Counted from the stretch's first letter, positions 17,097 to 26,085 are shown. The stretch is 35,964 nucleotides of DNA from an uncultured Prevotellaceae bacterium (GCA_902761905.1 CACWMK010000050.1:1-35964); one strand, 5' to 3'. The notes: a model not told the origin generated them from the sequence alone. A program made the numbers and translations.

Positions 17097-18917
17097 ATGC
17101 AAGCAATAATTCTAGCAGCAGGTATGGGTCGCAGACTTGGCGACTATACCAAGGATAATACCAAGTGTATGGTGCCAGTAAATGGTGTGCGACTCATCGA
17201 CCGGCTGCTGGGACAGCTTGCTAAACAAAAGCTGCAACGAGTAGTTATCGTTGTGGGTTATAAAGGCAAGGAACTTCGCGAGTATATTGGTAATCGATAT
17301 GATGGCCAATTGAATATCGAATTCGCTGAGAATCCTGTCTTCGACAAGACAAACAACATTTATTCGCTTGCTATCGTTAAGGATAAGTTGCAGGAGGATG
17401 ATACATTGCTTATTGAGAGCGATCTCATCTTCAGCGATAATATTATCCCTATGATAGTAGAGAATACTAATCCAAATCTCGCACTTGTAGCTAAGTACGA
17501 GACGTGGATGGATGGTACGATGGTACGTCTGGATGACGATAATAACATCGTAAACTTCATCTCGAAAGATGCATTCGACTATAATGATGTTGACTCTTAC
17601 TACAAGACTGTAAACATCTACAAGCTTAGCAAGCAGTTCTCTCAACATAAGTATGTACCATTCCTCGATGCTTATACCAAGGCTGTAGGTAATAATGAGT
17701 ATTATGAAAATGTGCTGCGAATCATTTCGCTGCTCAATAGTCATGATATGAAAGCATTGCCAATAGGTAATGAGAAGTGGTACGAGATTGACGACAAGCA
17801 GGATTTGGATATCGCTGAGGCTCTGTTTGCCGATGAAAAAGATGTTCTGCGTAAGTACTACGGACGATATGGTGGTTTCTGGCGATTCCCACAAATGCTT
17901 GATTTCTGCTATTTGGTAAATCCTTATTTCCCAAGTCGTAGAATGAAGGACGAGTTGCGTAGTAATTTCGATACGTTGTTAACTGAATATCCATCAGGTA
18001 TGAAGGTTAATACGTTGATAGCCAGTAAATGCTTTGGCGTGAGCGAACAGTATGTTGTTCCTGGCAATGGTGCTGCTGAGCTTATCAAGGTGTTGATGGA
18101 GGATTCGCAGGGAAAGACAGGTTTCATCCGTCCTACCTTCGAGGAATATCCCAATCGTCATGATAAGGACAGTCAGGTAACATTTGTACCACAGAATGAT
18201 GATTATCGTTATACTGCTGACGACTTGATTAACTTCTTTGCAGATAAGGATATCAAGACACTTATGCTGATAAATCCAGATAACCCATCAGGTAACTTTA
18301 TATCTAAGGCAGATGTGCTAAGATTGGCCCAATGGAGTGAGGATAATAATATCCGTCTAGTTGTGGATGAGAGTTTTGTTGACTTCAGCGTAGATTATGC
18401 AACTAACTCATTATTGAATGACAAGATTCTCGAAGCCTATCCCCATATGGCTGTGATGAAGAGTATATCTAAGAGTTATGGTGTACCAGGACTGCGTTTG
18501 GGTATCCTTGCTTCGGCTAACAAGGAGCTTATAGCCCGTATAAAGAAGGAAGTATCGATATGGAACATCAACTCATTTGGAGAGTTCTTTATGCAGATCT
18601 ATAATAAGTACGAGAAAGACTATCAGCGAGCTTGTCAGAAATTTGTTGATGAGCGCGATCGCTTTGAGGCTTCTTTGCGTACTATTCCTTTCCTTCGTGT
18701 CATGCCGTCTCAGGCCAACTATTTCCTTTGTGAAGTATTGCCCCCATATACTGCAAGCGAGATTGTAATTAATATGCTTAAACAGCACAATATCCTTACT
18801 CGCGACTGTAGCGGAAAACCAGGATTAAACCCTGATAAACAGTATATGCGCATAGCTGTTCGCAATACAGAGGACAATACCCGTCTTGTAGAAGGTCTCA
18901 AAGGTATTAAGAAATGA
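17097..18917 (+). CDS. Bifunctional LicC-like nucleotidyltransferase / CobD-like PLP enzyme
   Basis: The protein has 606 residues in two domains. Residues 1 to about 245 are a sugar-phosphate-type nucleotidyltransferase like LicC: LAAGMGRRLGDYTKDNTKCM (nucleotide loop), IESDLIF (Asp109) and WYEIDDKQDL (acidic metal residues 230-233). LicC relatives join CTP to phospho-alcohols such as phosphocholine. Residues about 260-606 are a fold-type I PLP enzyme of the HisC/CobD group: NPDNPSG (394-400), VVDESF (Asp424), SISKSYGVPGLRLG (PLP Lys459) and MRIAVR. The xPGLRLG context after the Lys resembles CobD, which decarboxylates phosphothreonine; Cj1436 of Campylobacter does so with phosphoserine. I infer a product such as CDP-ethanolamine or CDP-aminopropanol. 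A true aminotransferase acting on a phosphorylated keto-alcohol (serinol phosphate) is the main alternative. The stop overlaps the next ATG by 4 bases. Confidence 0.85.
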   Translation: MQAIILAAGMGRRLGDYTKDNTKCMVPVNGVRLIDRLLGQLAKQKLQRVVIVVGYKGKELREYIGNRYDGQLNIEFAENPVFDKTNNIYSLAIVKDKLQEDDTLLIESDLIFSDNIIPMIVENTNPNLALVAKYETWMDGTMVRLDDDNNIVNFISKDAFDYNDVDSYYKTVNIYKLSKQFSQHKYVPFLDAYTKAVGNNEYYENVLRIISLLNSHDMKALPIGNEKWYEIDDKQDLDIAEALFADEKDVLRKYYGRYGGFWRFPQMLDFCYLVNPYFPSRRMKDELRSNFDTLLTEYPSGMKVNTLIASKCFGVSEQYVVPGNGAAELIKVLMEDSQGKTGFIRPTFEEYPNRHDKDSQVTFVPQNDDYRYTADDLINFFADKDIKTLMLINPDNPSGNFISKADVLRLAQWSEDNNIRLVVDESFVDFSVDYATNSLLNDKILEAYPHMAVMKSISKSYGVPGLRLGILASANKELIARIKKEVSIWNINSFGEFFMQIYNKYEKDYQRACQKFVDERDRFEASLRTIPFLRVMPSQANYFLCEVLPPYTASEIVINMLKQHNILTRDCSGKPGLNPDKQYMRIAVRNTEDNTRLVEGLKGIKK

Positions 18918-19939
18918 AGATTTGTATTTGTGGAGGAGGAAATATAGGACATGTGGTTGCTGGCTTTGTTGCTGCACAAAACAAATACGAAGTCTGTATT
19001 TTTACCCAGCGTCCAAAACAATGGAGCAATGATTTGATTATTGATGCTCCAAACGAAACAACTTATTCAGGACACCTAAATGGTATATATAGCGATGCAA
19101 AACAAGCTGTTTCTGATGCAGATATAGTATTGTTGTGTTTGCCAGGTTATGCTATCCGCAATATCTTATTAAATATTAAAGACTATCTTAATCCTAATGC
19201 TGCAGTTGGTAGTGTGGTAAGTAGCACAGGTTTCTTTTTTCAGGCTATGGAGTTGCTACCTAGCAAGCAAGTTCTGTTTGGTTTCCAGCGTGTACCTTTT
19301 ATTTCACGGGTCATCGAGTATGGTCATCGTGCTCGTTTGATGGGATATAAGGACTGTTTGCATATTGCAGTGGAACATGCTGACCATCCTGAGCAAATCT
19401 GCGATGTATTAGCTGATATGTTGCAGACGCCAATCCAGCTACTAGACAGCTATTACGAGGCAAGCATATCAAATAGCAATCCGCTTTTGCATCCATCGCG
19501 CCTTTATTCACTTTGGAAGGATTGGACTGAAGGAGATTGTTACTCTCGTATACCACTCTTCTATGAAGAATGGACAGAGGAGGCTGCTCAGTTGTATATC
19601 GATATGGACAATGAGATGCATGATCTATTGCGATTATTGCCTGTAAAAGATGGTAGTATTCCTACAGTACTGGAGTATTACGAGAGTACTGATGCCGTTT
19701 CGCTTGCCAGTAAGCTGCGTAGTATAGAAGCATTTAAGGGAATTAAAGCCCCAATGATTGAGGTTGAAGGTGGATTTATACCAGATTTTAAAAGCCGTTA
19801 CTTTACAGAGGATTTCCCCTATGGATTATCTATTGTAAGAGAGCTGACTCATAAAAACAATGTACCATCGCCAACAATCGACAGAATATACGATTGGGGT
19901 ATGAAAATGATAAGCAAGCAAAATGAAGCAAGGGGGTAA
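18914..19939 (+). CDS. Opine-dehydrogenase-family (octopine/nopaline dehydrogenase-like) oxidoreductase
   Basis: This 341-residue protein has an N-terminal Rossmann domain (MKICICGGGNIGHVVAGFVA) for NAD(P). The C-terminal domain contains SNSNPLLHPSRLY (residues 186-198), the position of the conserved catalytic-site His (here His193) in octopine-dehydrogenase enzymes. These enzymes reductively join an amino group to an alpha-keto acid such as pyruvate to give a secondary amine (an opine), or oxidise a related substrate. In this operon a primary amine could come from the upstream PLP enzyme. The product may then be an N-carboxyalkyl amino compound decorating a surface glycan. Overlaps of 4 bases upstream and 17 bases downstream show tight coupling. 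The family assignment is good and the substrate is inferred only from context. Confidence 0.85.
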   Translation: MKICICGGGNIGHVVAGFVAAQNKYEVCIFTQRPKQWSNDLIIDAPNETTYSGHLNGIYSDAKQAVSDADIVLLCLPGYAIRNILLNIKDYLNPNAAVGSVVSSTGFFFQAMELLPSKQVLFGFQRVPFISRVIEYGHRARLMGYKDCLHIAVEHADHPEQICDVLADMLQTPIQLLDSYYEASISNSNPLLHPSRLYSLWKDWTEGDCYSRIPLFYEEWTEEAAQLYIDMDNEMHDLLRLLPVKDGSIPTVLEYYESTDAVSLASKLRSIEAFKGIKAPMIEVEGGFIPDFKSRYFTEDFPYGLSIVRELTHKNNVPSPTIDRIYDWGMKMISKQNEARG

Positions 19940-21194
19940 GATAAAGATGATTCTGAACTACCTGTGGCTTCATGGATGGAAATACAGGGCTATAGAGCGG
20001 CAGCATAAGCGGTTGGTCCGTCAGTTGATACGTGAACACAGACCAATCAATGTAGTATTTATGGCTCTTGACATATCCCTTTGGCGATATCAGGAGATAT
20101 ACGAATTGATGGCTGCCGACCCTAGGTTCAATCCCACAATCGTCCTTTCTCCTTGCACATTGCGTGAGAATCCTGACAAGGATGCAGATGGTTTGCGACA
20201 GTTCTTTAACGAAAAAGGCATTCCATATATCGATTATAGGCATGGTGCGCCTGCATTCGACATTCGTAAGGAGTTGAATCCTGATATAATTTTTTATACT
20301 CAGCCATATGAATATCTTTTGCAGGACGAGCACGACTGTCGCCGATTCTATGATCGTTTGATATGCTATATGCCATACGGATTCTGGTCGAGCACAGGTA
20401 AGCTTAGCTACGATTTGCATTTTCATAATCAGGCTTGGCGACTGTATTATTCTACTAGTCTGCATCTTGCTGAGGCTAGAAAGGTTGCCACTAATAAGGG
20501 CAGAAATGTATGTGTAACTGGCTATGCCAACGCCGACGAATACTTAAAGCCTAATCATCAGAATGTATGGAAGACGATAGGTGATGACAAAGTGCGTAAA
20601 CGTATTATCTGGGCCCCACATTTCTCTATTATAAGTGAGAATTCTGCTTTCCCTCCAAGAGCTAACTTCCTATGGATGGCAGAACTTATGCTATCGATAG
20701 CTCGTGAATACAAAGACCAGATACAGATAGCATTCAAACCTCATCCAGCATTGCTTACCCAATTGTATCAGCATAAGGATTGGGGTAAGCAACGTGCTGA
20801 TGCCTATTATCAGCAGTGGAAGGATATGGATAATGCCCAACTTGAGGAGGGACAGTTTATCGATTTGTTTATGACCAGCGACGCTATGATACATGACAGT
20901 GGTTCGTTTGCCGTAGAATATCATTATTCTAAGAATCCTGTGATGTTTGTGTCGAAGGATATTTATCCTATAACTTCAGTATTGAGCGATTTTGGTAAAA
21001 AGGCTTATGCACTACATTATATTGGTAGCGTTGAGGCTGATATCAGGAGTTTCATAGAGCAACAGGTTCTGGCTGGCGATGATCCTATGAAGGCTCAGCG
21101 CGAGGAGTTTTTCCAGAATTATCTGTTGCCGCCAAATGGTAAGAGTGTGGCACAGAATGTAATCGACGATATAGTAGAATCACTTCAATTATAA
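19923..21194 (+). CDS. CDP-glycerol glycerophosphotransferase-family enzyme (TagB/TagF-like)
   Basis: This 423-residue protein is probably membrane-peripheral, with no signal peptide and a basic N-terminus (LHGWKYRAIERQHKRLVRQL). The C-terminal half has the GT-B features of the TagF family: IIWAPHFS, IAFKPHP (about residues 274-280) and FMTSDAMIHDSGSFAVEYHYSKNPVMFV. In wall teichoic acid synthesis this family transfers phosphoglycerol or phosphoribitol from a CDP-alcohol to a growing chain. Gram-negative relatives add other phospho-alcohols to surface polysaccharides. Lying directly after a CDP-alcohol-type synthase and an opine dehydrogenase, it is the natural candidate to transfer their product. 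ATG 19947 (MILNYLWLHG) is an alternative start that matches the usual N-terminus better and avoids the 17-base overlap. The family call is firm and the substrate unknown. Confidence 0.85.
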   Translation: MKQGGKIKMILNYLWLHGWKYRAIERQHKRLVRQLIREHRPINVVFMALDISLWRYQEIYELMAADPRFNPTIVLSPCTLRENPDKDADGLRQFFNEKGIPYIDYRHGAPAFDIRKELNPDIIFYTQPYEYLLQDEHDCRRFYDRLICYMPYGFWSSTGKLSYDLHFHNQAWRLYYSTSLHLAEARKVATNKGRNVCVTGYANADEYLKPNHQNVWKTIGDDKVRKRIIWAPHFSIISENSAFPPRANFLWMAELMLSIAREYKDQIQIAFKPHPALLTQLYQHKDWGKQRADAYYQQWKDMDNAQLEEGQFIDLFMTSDAMIHDSGSFAVEYHYSKNPVMFVSKDIYPITSVLSDFGKKAYALHYIGSVEADIRSFIEQQVLAGDDPMKAQREEFFQNYLLPPNGKSVAQNVIDDIVESLQL

Positions 21195-21196
21195 TT

Positions 21197-22639
21197 ATGG
21201 CAGAGACACTGAAAGAGAAAACAGCAAAAGGCCTGCTTTGGGGAGGATTCAGCAACGGACTACAGCAATTGCTCGGACTGTTGTTTGGTATCATTCTGGC
21301 CCGTCGTCTGTCGCAGGCCGACTATGGTATGATAGGCATGCTATCCATTTTCTCAGCTGTTGCTGCCTGTATGCAGGAAGGTGGTTTTATAGCCGCACTA
21401 AACCGTAAGAAGGAGGTGACACAACGCGACTACAATGCTGTGTTCTGGATGAGTATCATCACCAGTATCTGTTTTTATCTGCTATTCTTTTTCTCGGCTC
21501 CTCTTATTGCTGATTTCTACGATGAGCCACGACTCACTTCGTTGGCACGCTATTCGTTCCTGAGTTTCCTATTTGTAAGTTTCAGCATAGCTCCTCGTGC
21601 CTATATTTTCAGGAATATGATGGTGCGCCAGAGCAGTATCATATCGCTGGTATCGATGGCGCTTTCTGGTGTAGTTGGTATAGTGATGGCCTATCAAGGT
21701 TATGCTTATTGGGGACTGGCCACGCAGAACATAGTGTTTACACTTAGTGTGAGCTTGCTAAACTACTGGTTCTCTGGTTGGCGACCTTCATTGCATATTG
21801 ACCTAAGTCCCATTCGTGAGATTTTGGGCTTCAGCAGCAGATTGATAGTAACTAATATTGTGGTGGCTGCTAATACCAACTATCTTTCTGTATTATTGGG
21901 TAAGTTCTATACTGCAGATGAGGTAGGAGATTTTACGCAGGCCAACAAATGGAATACTATGGGCCATTCGCTCATTACCAATATGCTTTATTCGATAGCT
22001 CAGCCAGTATTGACAAAGACACAAAATGAGCCAGAGCGTCAGAAACAAGTGTTCCGTAAGCTATTGCGCTTTACAGCATTCATAGCCTTCCCTGCTATGC
22101 TGTGTCTGTCGTTGATTAGCGAAGAGTTTATTGTAATACTTATCACAGAAAAGTGGCTATCCAGCGCTCAAATGCTTCGTATGCTCTGTGTGGCTGGTGC
22201 TGTTATGCCTATCAGTTATCTTTTCTCTAATCTGCTTATCACTAGTGGACGTTCATCGGCCTATATGTGGTCTACATTGGGACTATGTGTTGTACAGTTG
22301 ATAGTCTTAGGTTTCTGTGTACCATTTGGTATCAACAGGATGGTGCAGGCTTATGCAGTCGTAAATATACTGTGGTTAGGCGTATGGTTCTGGCTATCGC
22401 ATAACGAGATAGGACTAAGTGTATCAGAGGCTATAAAGGACATCTCGCCATATCTGATACTCTCTGTAGCTATAGTGATAGCAACATGGTTTGTAACCCG
22501 TTCTGTAACCAATCTCTATGTTTGTCTGATACTCAGGGTTGTGATGGTGGCAGTGACATATTGCTTGGCACTTTGGGTGCTGCGTTCTACTATTTTCAAG
22601 GAGGTTATCCTGTTCATTACTAAAAAGGAGATAAAATAA
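21197..22639 (+). CDS. Lipopolysaccharide/O-antigen flippase (Wzx/MOP superfamily)
   Basis: The 480-residue inner-membrane protein has about twelve to fourteen hydrophobic segments. The N-terminal motif AKGLLWGGFSNGLQQLLGLLFGIILARRLSQADYG is typical of the polysaccharide transporters of the MOP superfamily (PST branch, WzxC-like). The middle cytoplasmic signature GDFTQANKWNTMGHSLITNM is also present. Such proteins flip undecaprenyl-linked repeat units across the inner membrane. It starts 2 bases after the preceding stop. Its own stop overlaps the next start in TAATG. The gene makes the operon a surface-polysaccharide locus of the Wzx type. No Wzy-type polymerase was recognised nearby, so the exported unit may be a single decorated oligosaccharide or be polymerised elsewhere. 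Codon use matches the neighbours. Confidence 0.9.
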   Translation: MAETLKEKTAKGLLWGGFSNGLQQLLGLLFGIILARRLSQADYGMIGMLSIFSAVAACMQEGGFIAALNRKKEVTQRDYNAVFWMSIITSICFYLLFFFSAPLIADFYDEPRLTSLARYSFLSFLFVSFSIAPRAYIFRNMMVRQSSIISLVSMALSGVVGIVMAYQGYAYWGLATQNIVFTLSVSLLNYWFSGWRPSLHIDLSPIREILGFSSRLIVTNIVVAANTNYLSVLLGKFYTADEVGDFTQANKWNTMGHSLITNMLYSIAQPVLTKTQNEPERQKQVFRKLLRFTAFIAFPAMLCLSLISEEFIVILITEKWLSSAQMLRMLCVAGAVMPISYLFSNLLITSGRSSAYMWSTLGLCVVQLIVLGFCVPFGINRMVQAYAVVNILWLGVWFWLSHNEIGLSVSEAIKDISPYLILSVAIVIATWFVTRSVTNLYVCLILRVVMVAVTYCLALWVLRSTIFKEVILFITKKEIK

Positions 22640-23658
22640 TGGGCAGAAAGACGCGTGACAGTAATATGGAGTTGCTTCGCATCGTAGCGATGCTGCTGGT
22701 GATGATGGTTCACGCCAGCTATCGTGCTCTGCCTCGTCCAGACGATGTGGCTGTGGCTGAAAATCCATTGTCTGTATTCCTGCAGTTCCTTACTATCAGT
22801 TACACGGTTATTGGGGTAGATGTGTTTGTGATGTTGTCAGGATGGTATGGTATCCGTCCTCGCGTCATTAGATTGTCTGAACTGGTGTTCCAACTCTTGT
22901 TTTTTGGAGTTGTTTGTATGGGTATAGAATATGCTGTTACAGTTCAAGTGCCATCGAAGATATTTTCAAACCTTCTATTGCTTAATCCTGGTAATTATTG
23001 GTTTGTTAAGGTATATCTGGCTCTATATCTGTTTGCGCCTGTTCTTAATGCCTTTGCTGATACGGCTACCCATCGCCAGTTTGCATGGGTGCTGGTGGGT
23101 ATATTTGGATTCCAGATAGTTTATGGATGGGTGTTCGAGGCTACTGATTGGCTTCGTGCAGGCTATTCTTTGCCATCGTTTATGGCGCTATATCTATTGG
23201 CTCGATTTATGCGTATACATCAGCCTTGGTTTACTAAGTTTAAAGGTAGCACAGATCTCTGCATATATATATGTATAGGTGCATTCCTTACGTTGTCTGT
23301 ATTCATATTGCGACACTATAACCTGGGTGGATTCCTGTTCTTCTACAATAGTCCTGTTGTGGTGCTTGAGGCTATGTTCTTCCTACTTTTCTTCAGCAAA
23401 CTGCACTTTAGCAGTAAGTGCGTAAACTGGGTAGCCGCCTCTGCATTGGCTGTTTATCTTACTCACTCCAACAGTTATCTTGCCAAGTACTACGATGGTA
23501 CCATCCTGAGATGGACTACAGAACTACCTTACTTGCAATTTATCCTATATTGCATTACGCTTATCACAGTAGTATTCTGTGCCTCTATCTTGATAGATAA
23601 GGTACGACTGCTGTTGTGGAACCCTATACAAAAACGTTTTAATAAAAGAGAAATATGA
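22639..23658 (+). CDS. Membrane acyltransferase (acyltransferase 3 family)
   Basis: The 339-residue protein has about ten hydrophobic segments. The N-terminus SNMELLRIVAMLLVMMVHASYR carries the RxxAxxxVxxxH pattern with the conserved His of the acyltransferase 3 family. VDVFVMLSGWYGI matches the second conserved block. Such proteins transfer acetyl or other acyl groups to sugars of surface glycans in the inner membrane. It overlaps its neighbours by 1 base (upstream) and 4 bases (downstream, ATGA), so it is part of the glycan operon. The acyl group and acceptor are unknown. An alternative role as a small polymerase is unlikely because of the LLRIVAM...H block. Confidence 0.85.
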   Translation: MGRKTRDSNMELLRIVAMLLVMMVHASYRALPRPDDVAVAENPLSVFLQFLTISYTVIGVDVFVMLSGWYGIRPRVIRLSELVFQLLFFGVVCMGIEYAVTVQVPSKIFSNLLLLNPGNYWFVKVYLALYLFAPVLNAFADTATHRQFAWVLVGIFGFQIVYGWVFEATDWLRAGYSLPSFMALYLLARFMRIHQPWFTKFKGSTDLCIYICIGAFLTLSVFILRHYNLGGFLFFYNSPVVVLEAMFFLLFFSKLHFSSKCVNWVAASALAVYLTHSNSYLAKYYDGTILRWTTELPYLQFILYCITLITVVFCASILIDKVRLLLWNPIQKRFNKREI

Positions 23659-24683
23659 TGGAAAAGTATCCCTATAAGACAGATATTGCCGTATTGTTGC
23701 TGTTTTTTACTCGCAATGATACCTTTCAGAAGGTGTTCGACGAAGTTCGCAAGGCTCGTCCCTCAAAACTGTTTCTGTTTCAGGACGGACCTCGTGGCGA
23801 GCGCGATATGGCAGGAATAGAGGCTTGTCGGCAGATAGCCAGCGACGAGAATATCGACTGGGAATGCGAGGTGCATCGTAACTATCAAGAAAAGAATCTT
23901 GGCTGTATGATTGCTGGTCATACATCGCACAAATGGGCTTTCTCGTTGGCCGATAAGTGTATGGTTATCGAGGATGATGTAGTGCCCTCACAGTCGTTTT
24001 TCCCTTTCTGTAAGGAGATGCTCGACCGTTATGAGCATGATGAGCGTATTACGATGATATCTGGATTTAATATAGACGAGGTTACGCCTGATATTCCTTA
24101 CGATTACTTCTATACTTCAGCCTTCTGCATTTGGGGTTGGGCTTCATGGCGTAGAGTTGTCGACAAGTGGGATAGTGCTTATTCCTTCCTCGACGATGAT
24201 TTTAGCATGCGACAGCTCGATGCTCTTATCCGTCAGCGTGGATATCGCAAGAGTTTTATCAAGATGTGCAAGGATCATCGCGATAGCGGACATCCTCAGT
24301 TCGAGAGTGTGTTCTGGTCTACAATGCTCTTCAACTCAGGACTTGCTATCATGCCTACCAAGAATATGATAAACAATATCGGCGCAACTGATGACTCTGC
24401 TCATTACTCGCAGTTCAAGACAATGCCTCGACGCATAAAGCGATTGTTTACCATGAAGCGTTTCGAGCTGGAATTCCCATTGAAACATCCTCGCTATGTG
24501 ATAGAGGAGGTGGGCTATTGGAAACGATTCTACGTGGCCAACGGATGGGATTGTCCTTGGATTAAGATAGGTCGCTCGATGGAGGAACTATGGCTTAACC
24601 TTCGATACGGCAATTTCAGATTTATCTTTAAATCTATAGCTCGCCGTATACGTATATTGACAGGTAAGGAGAAATTTATCTAG
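23655..24683 (+). CDS. Family-2-like (GT-A) glycosyltransferase
   Basis: The 342-residue cytoplasmic protein starts YKTDIAVLLLFFTRNDTFQKVFDEV and contains FLFQDGPRG and MVIEDDVVPSQSFFPF, the acidic DxD-like metal site of a GT-A transferase. CIWGWASWRRVVDKWD and a C-terminal basic tail follow. The pattern matches the hemolytic protein HlpA-type glycosyltransferases common in Bacteroidales capsule loci. It probably adds one sugar to the lipid-linked unit made by this operon. The start is one of two tandem Met codons (23655, 23658); the first overlaps the previous stop as ATGA. It is the last gene of the plus-strand operon. Its stop lies one base from the stop of the converging DUF6080 gene, with no terminator between. 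Confidence 0.85.
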   Translation: MMEKYPYKTDIAVLLLFFTRNDTFQKVFDEVRKARPSKLFLFQDGPRGERDMAGIEACRQIASDENIDWECEVHRNYQEKNLGCMIAGHTSHKWAFSLADKCMVIEDDVVPSQSFFPFCKEMLDRYEHDERITMISGFNIDEVTPDIPYDYFYTSAFCIWGWASWRRVVDKWDSAYSFLDDDFSMRQLDALIRQRGYRKSFIKMCKDHRDSGHPQFESVFWSTMLFNSGLAIMPTKNMINNIGATDDSAHYSQFKTMPRRIKRLFTMKRFELEFPLKHPRYVIEEVGYWKRFYVANGWDCPWIKIGRSMEELWLNLRYGNFRFIFKSIARRIRILTGKEKFI

Positions 24684-24684
24684 A

Positions 24685-26085
24685 TCAGATAGTTGCTCTG
24701 ATAGGCGATAACAGGAAATCTGTAAGCAGATAGCCATTATATATAAATAGGTATAGCATCAGTACTACCACACTGATGCGAAGCCATCGTGTTTGATACT
24801 CTCTCAGCAAGAATGCTGTGGCTATTGGCAACACAAACATATAGTGTGGAGCCATAATAAACACCTCGTTGAGGCCAAATCCCAGTCCAACGTGTATAAA
24901 CATATCAAAGGCCATACACGACAGACAGAGCCAAAGGAAACGGCTCTTACGACCAAACCAGATGCCTGCAACAGCTAATAGAAGTATCAATCCCTCTACA
25001 ACATAACTTAGTGTCCACTTGTACTTAACAAACACAGGACGACGCACCAAAGTGTCTTCTAGCAAATAATCCTGATGGAACTGTAGCGACTCGCCAAACA
25101 GATTTTCGTATGCCGACTCCCAGCGCGATGTTGAGATGTCAGTCCATTTCAAGAATCCATGGTCCTCCATAGGCTTACCAGTCTTGGCTGCCTGACGCTT
25201 CAGTCGTTGCTCACGCTTAGCTTTCTTCTCGTCATATTGTGCTTTCTCCTCGGCTGTCATTTGGGCCACACGGGCTTTCTCCTTTTCGACTAAGCGTGCT
25301 TTCAGTTCTGCACGTGCTTTTTCCTTGGGCAGCACATAGGTGCGATATTCCCATGTGGCAGTACCCCATAGCAAAGCTGCAGGCAGGATAACTGCCAACA
25401 ACAGATATTTTGGGCGGAAGAAATCGCGCAGGTTTACAAAGAAACCTGACAGGAACACCTTTATGCCATTACTCAGCGTAACACCTGCTGTGATGTAGAA
25501 AAATAAAGCTGATTGCCACCACTTGAACTCTCTACGTTTCTTGATACATACGCCTGAGATATAAAGTGTTACGAGCAACAGGAACATTGATATAGTAAAG
25601 TGATCGGGCACTATGACTGACATCAGTATATATGCAAACGAGAAGAAATATGCAGTAAGTAGTGTGGCATCCCATCGCTGCAACTCTATTACCTCGCGAT
25701 GTATGCGATACATAAAGATGTATGAGTAGTACGAGCAGAATATTAGCACAGCTGCTACCAGATACTGCACGCAGTTAACACCAAGCATCCATGTAAGCGC
25801 CTGGTTTATCAGCCATAGAGGCCATATCATAAACGATAGCAAAGGATGGCGATACACCTGATAAACTGCATCCCAATCTGTCACACCCATATATGTCAGC
25901 GGATCGTAGCCTGACAGATGCAACTCGCGTTCGAATGTCTTGAAATAAGGACCAAACCCTGGTTGCATAAATAGTTCGTGCATGCGATAGATAAACAGCG
26001 CATTGAGTGCTATGATAACTATCAGAGCAATAGCCGACTGGATGCGCTCCTCTGGCTTAATCTTGAATATCTTTAGTGGTGTCAT
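24685..26085 (-). CDS. DUF6080-type multi-pass membrane protein
   Basis: The 466-residue protein has about nine to eleven hydrophobic segments. After the first one comes an extracytoplasmic loop (FKTFERELHLSGYDPLTYMGVTDWDAVYQVYRHPLL). The acidic residues in it and the general layout recall GT-C glycosyltransferases that use polyprenyl-phosphate sugars. The family name DUF6080 is from memory. Residues 254-304 are an exceptionally charged stretch rich in Lys, Arg, Glu and Ala, probably a long helix on the cytoplasmic side. The gene is the last of the minus-strand operon and starts 2 bases after the HAD stop. The function is unknown; a role in moving or adding sugars to envelope lipids is a reasonable inference. 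Confidence 0.75.
   Translation of the reverse strand: MTPLKIFKIKPEERIQSAIALIVIIALNALFIYRMHELFMQPGFGPYFKTFERELHLSGYDPLTYMGVTDWDAVYQVYRHPLLSFMIWPLWLINQALTWMLGVNCVQYLVAAVLIFCSYYSYIFMYRIHREVIELQRWDATLLTAYFFSFAYILMSVIVPDHFTISMFLLLVTLYISGVCIKKRREFKWWQSALFFYITAGVTLSNGIKVFLSGFFVNLRDFFRPKYLLLAVILPAALLWGTATWEYRTYVLPKEKARAELKARLVEKEKARVAQMTAEEKAQYDEKKAKREQRLKRQAAKTGKPMEDHGFLKWTDISTSRWESAYENLFGESLQFHQDYLLEDTLVRRPVFVKYKWTLSYVVEGLILLLAVAGIWFGRKSRFLWLCLSCMAFDMFIHVGLGFGLNEVFIMAPHYMFVLPIATAFLLREYQTRWLRISVVVLMLYLFIYNGYLLTDFLLSPIRATI

Noticed and set aside
17097-18917. Phosphonate pathway enzyme (PntC-type)
   Set aside because: The PLP domain looks HisC/CobD-like, not PhnW-like, and no PEP mutase is in the window; kept only as an alternative.
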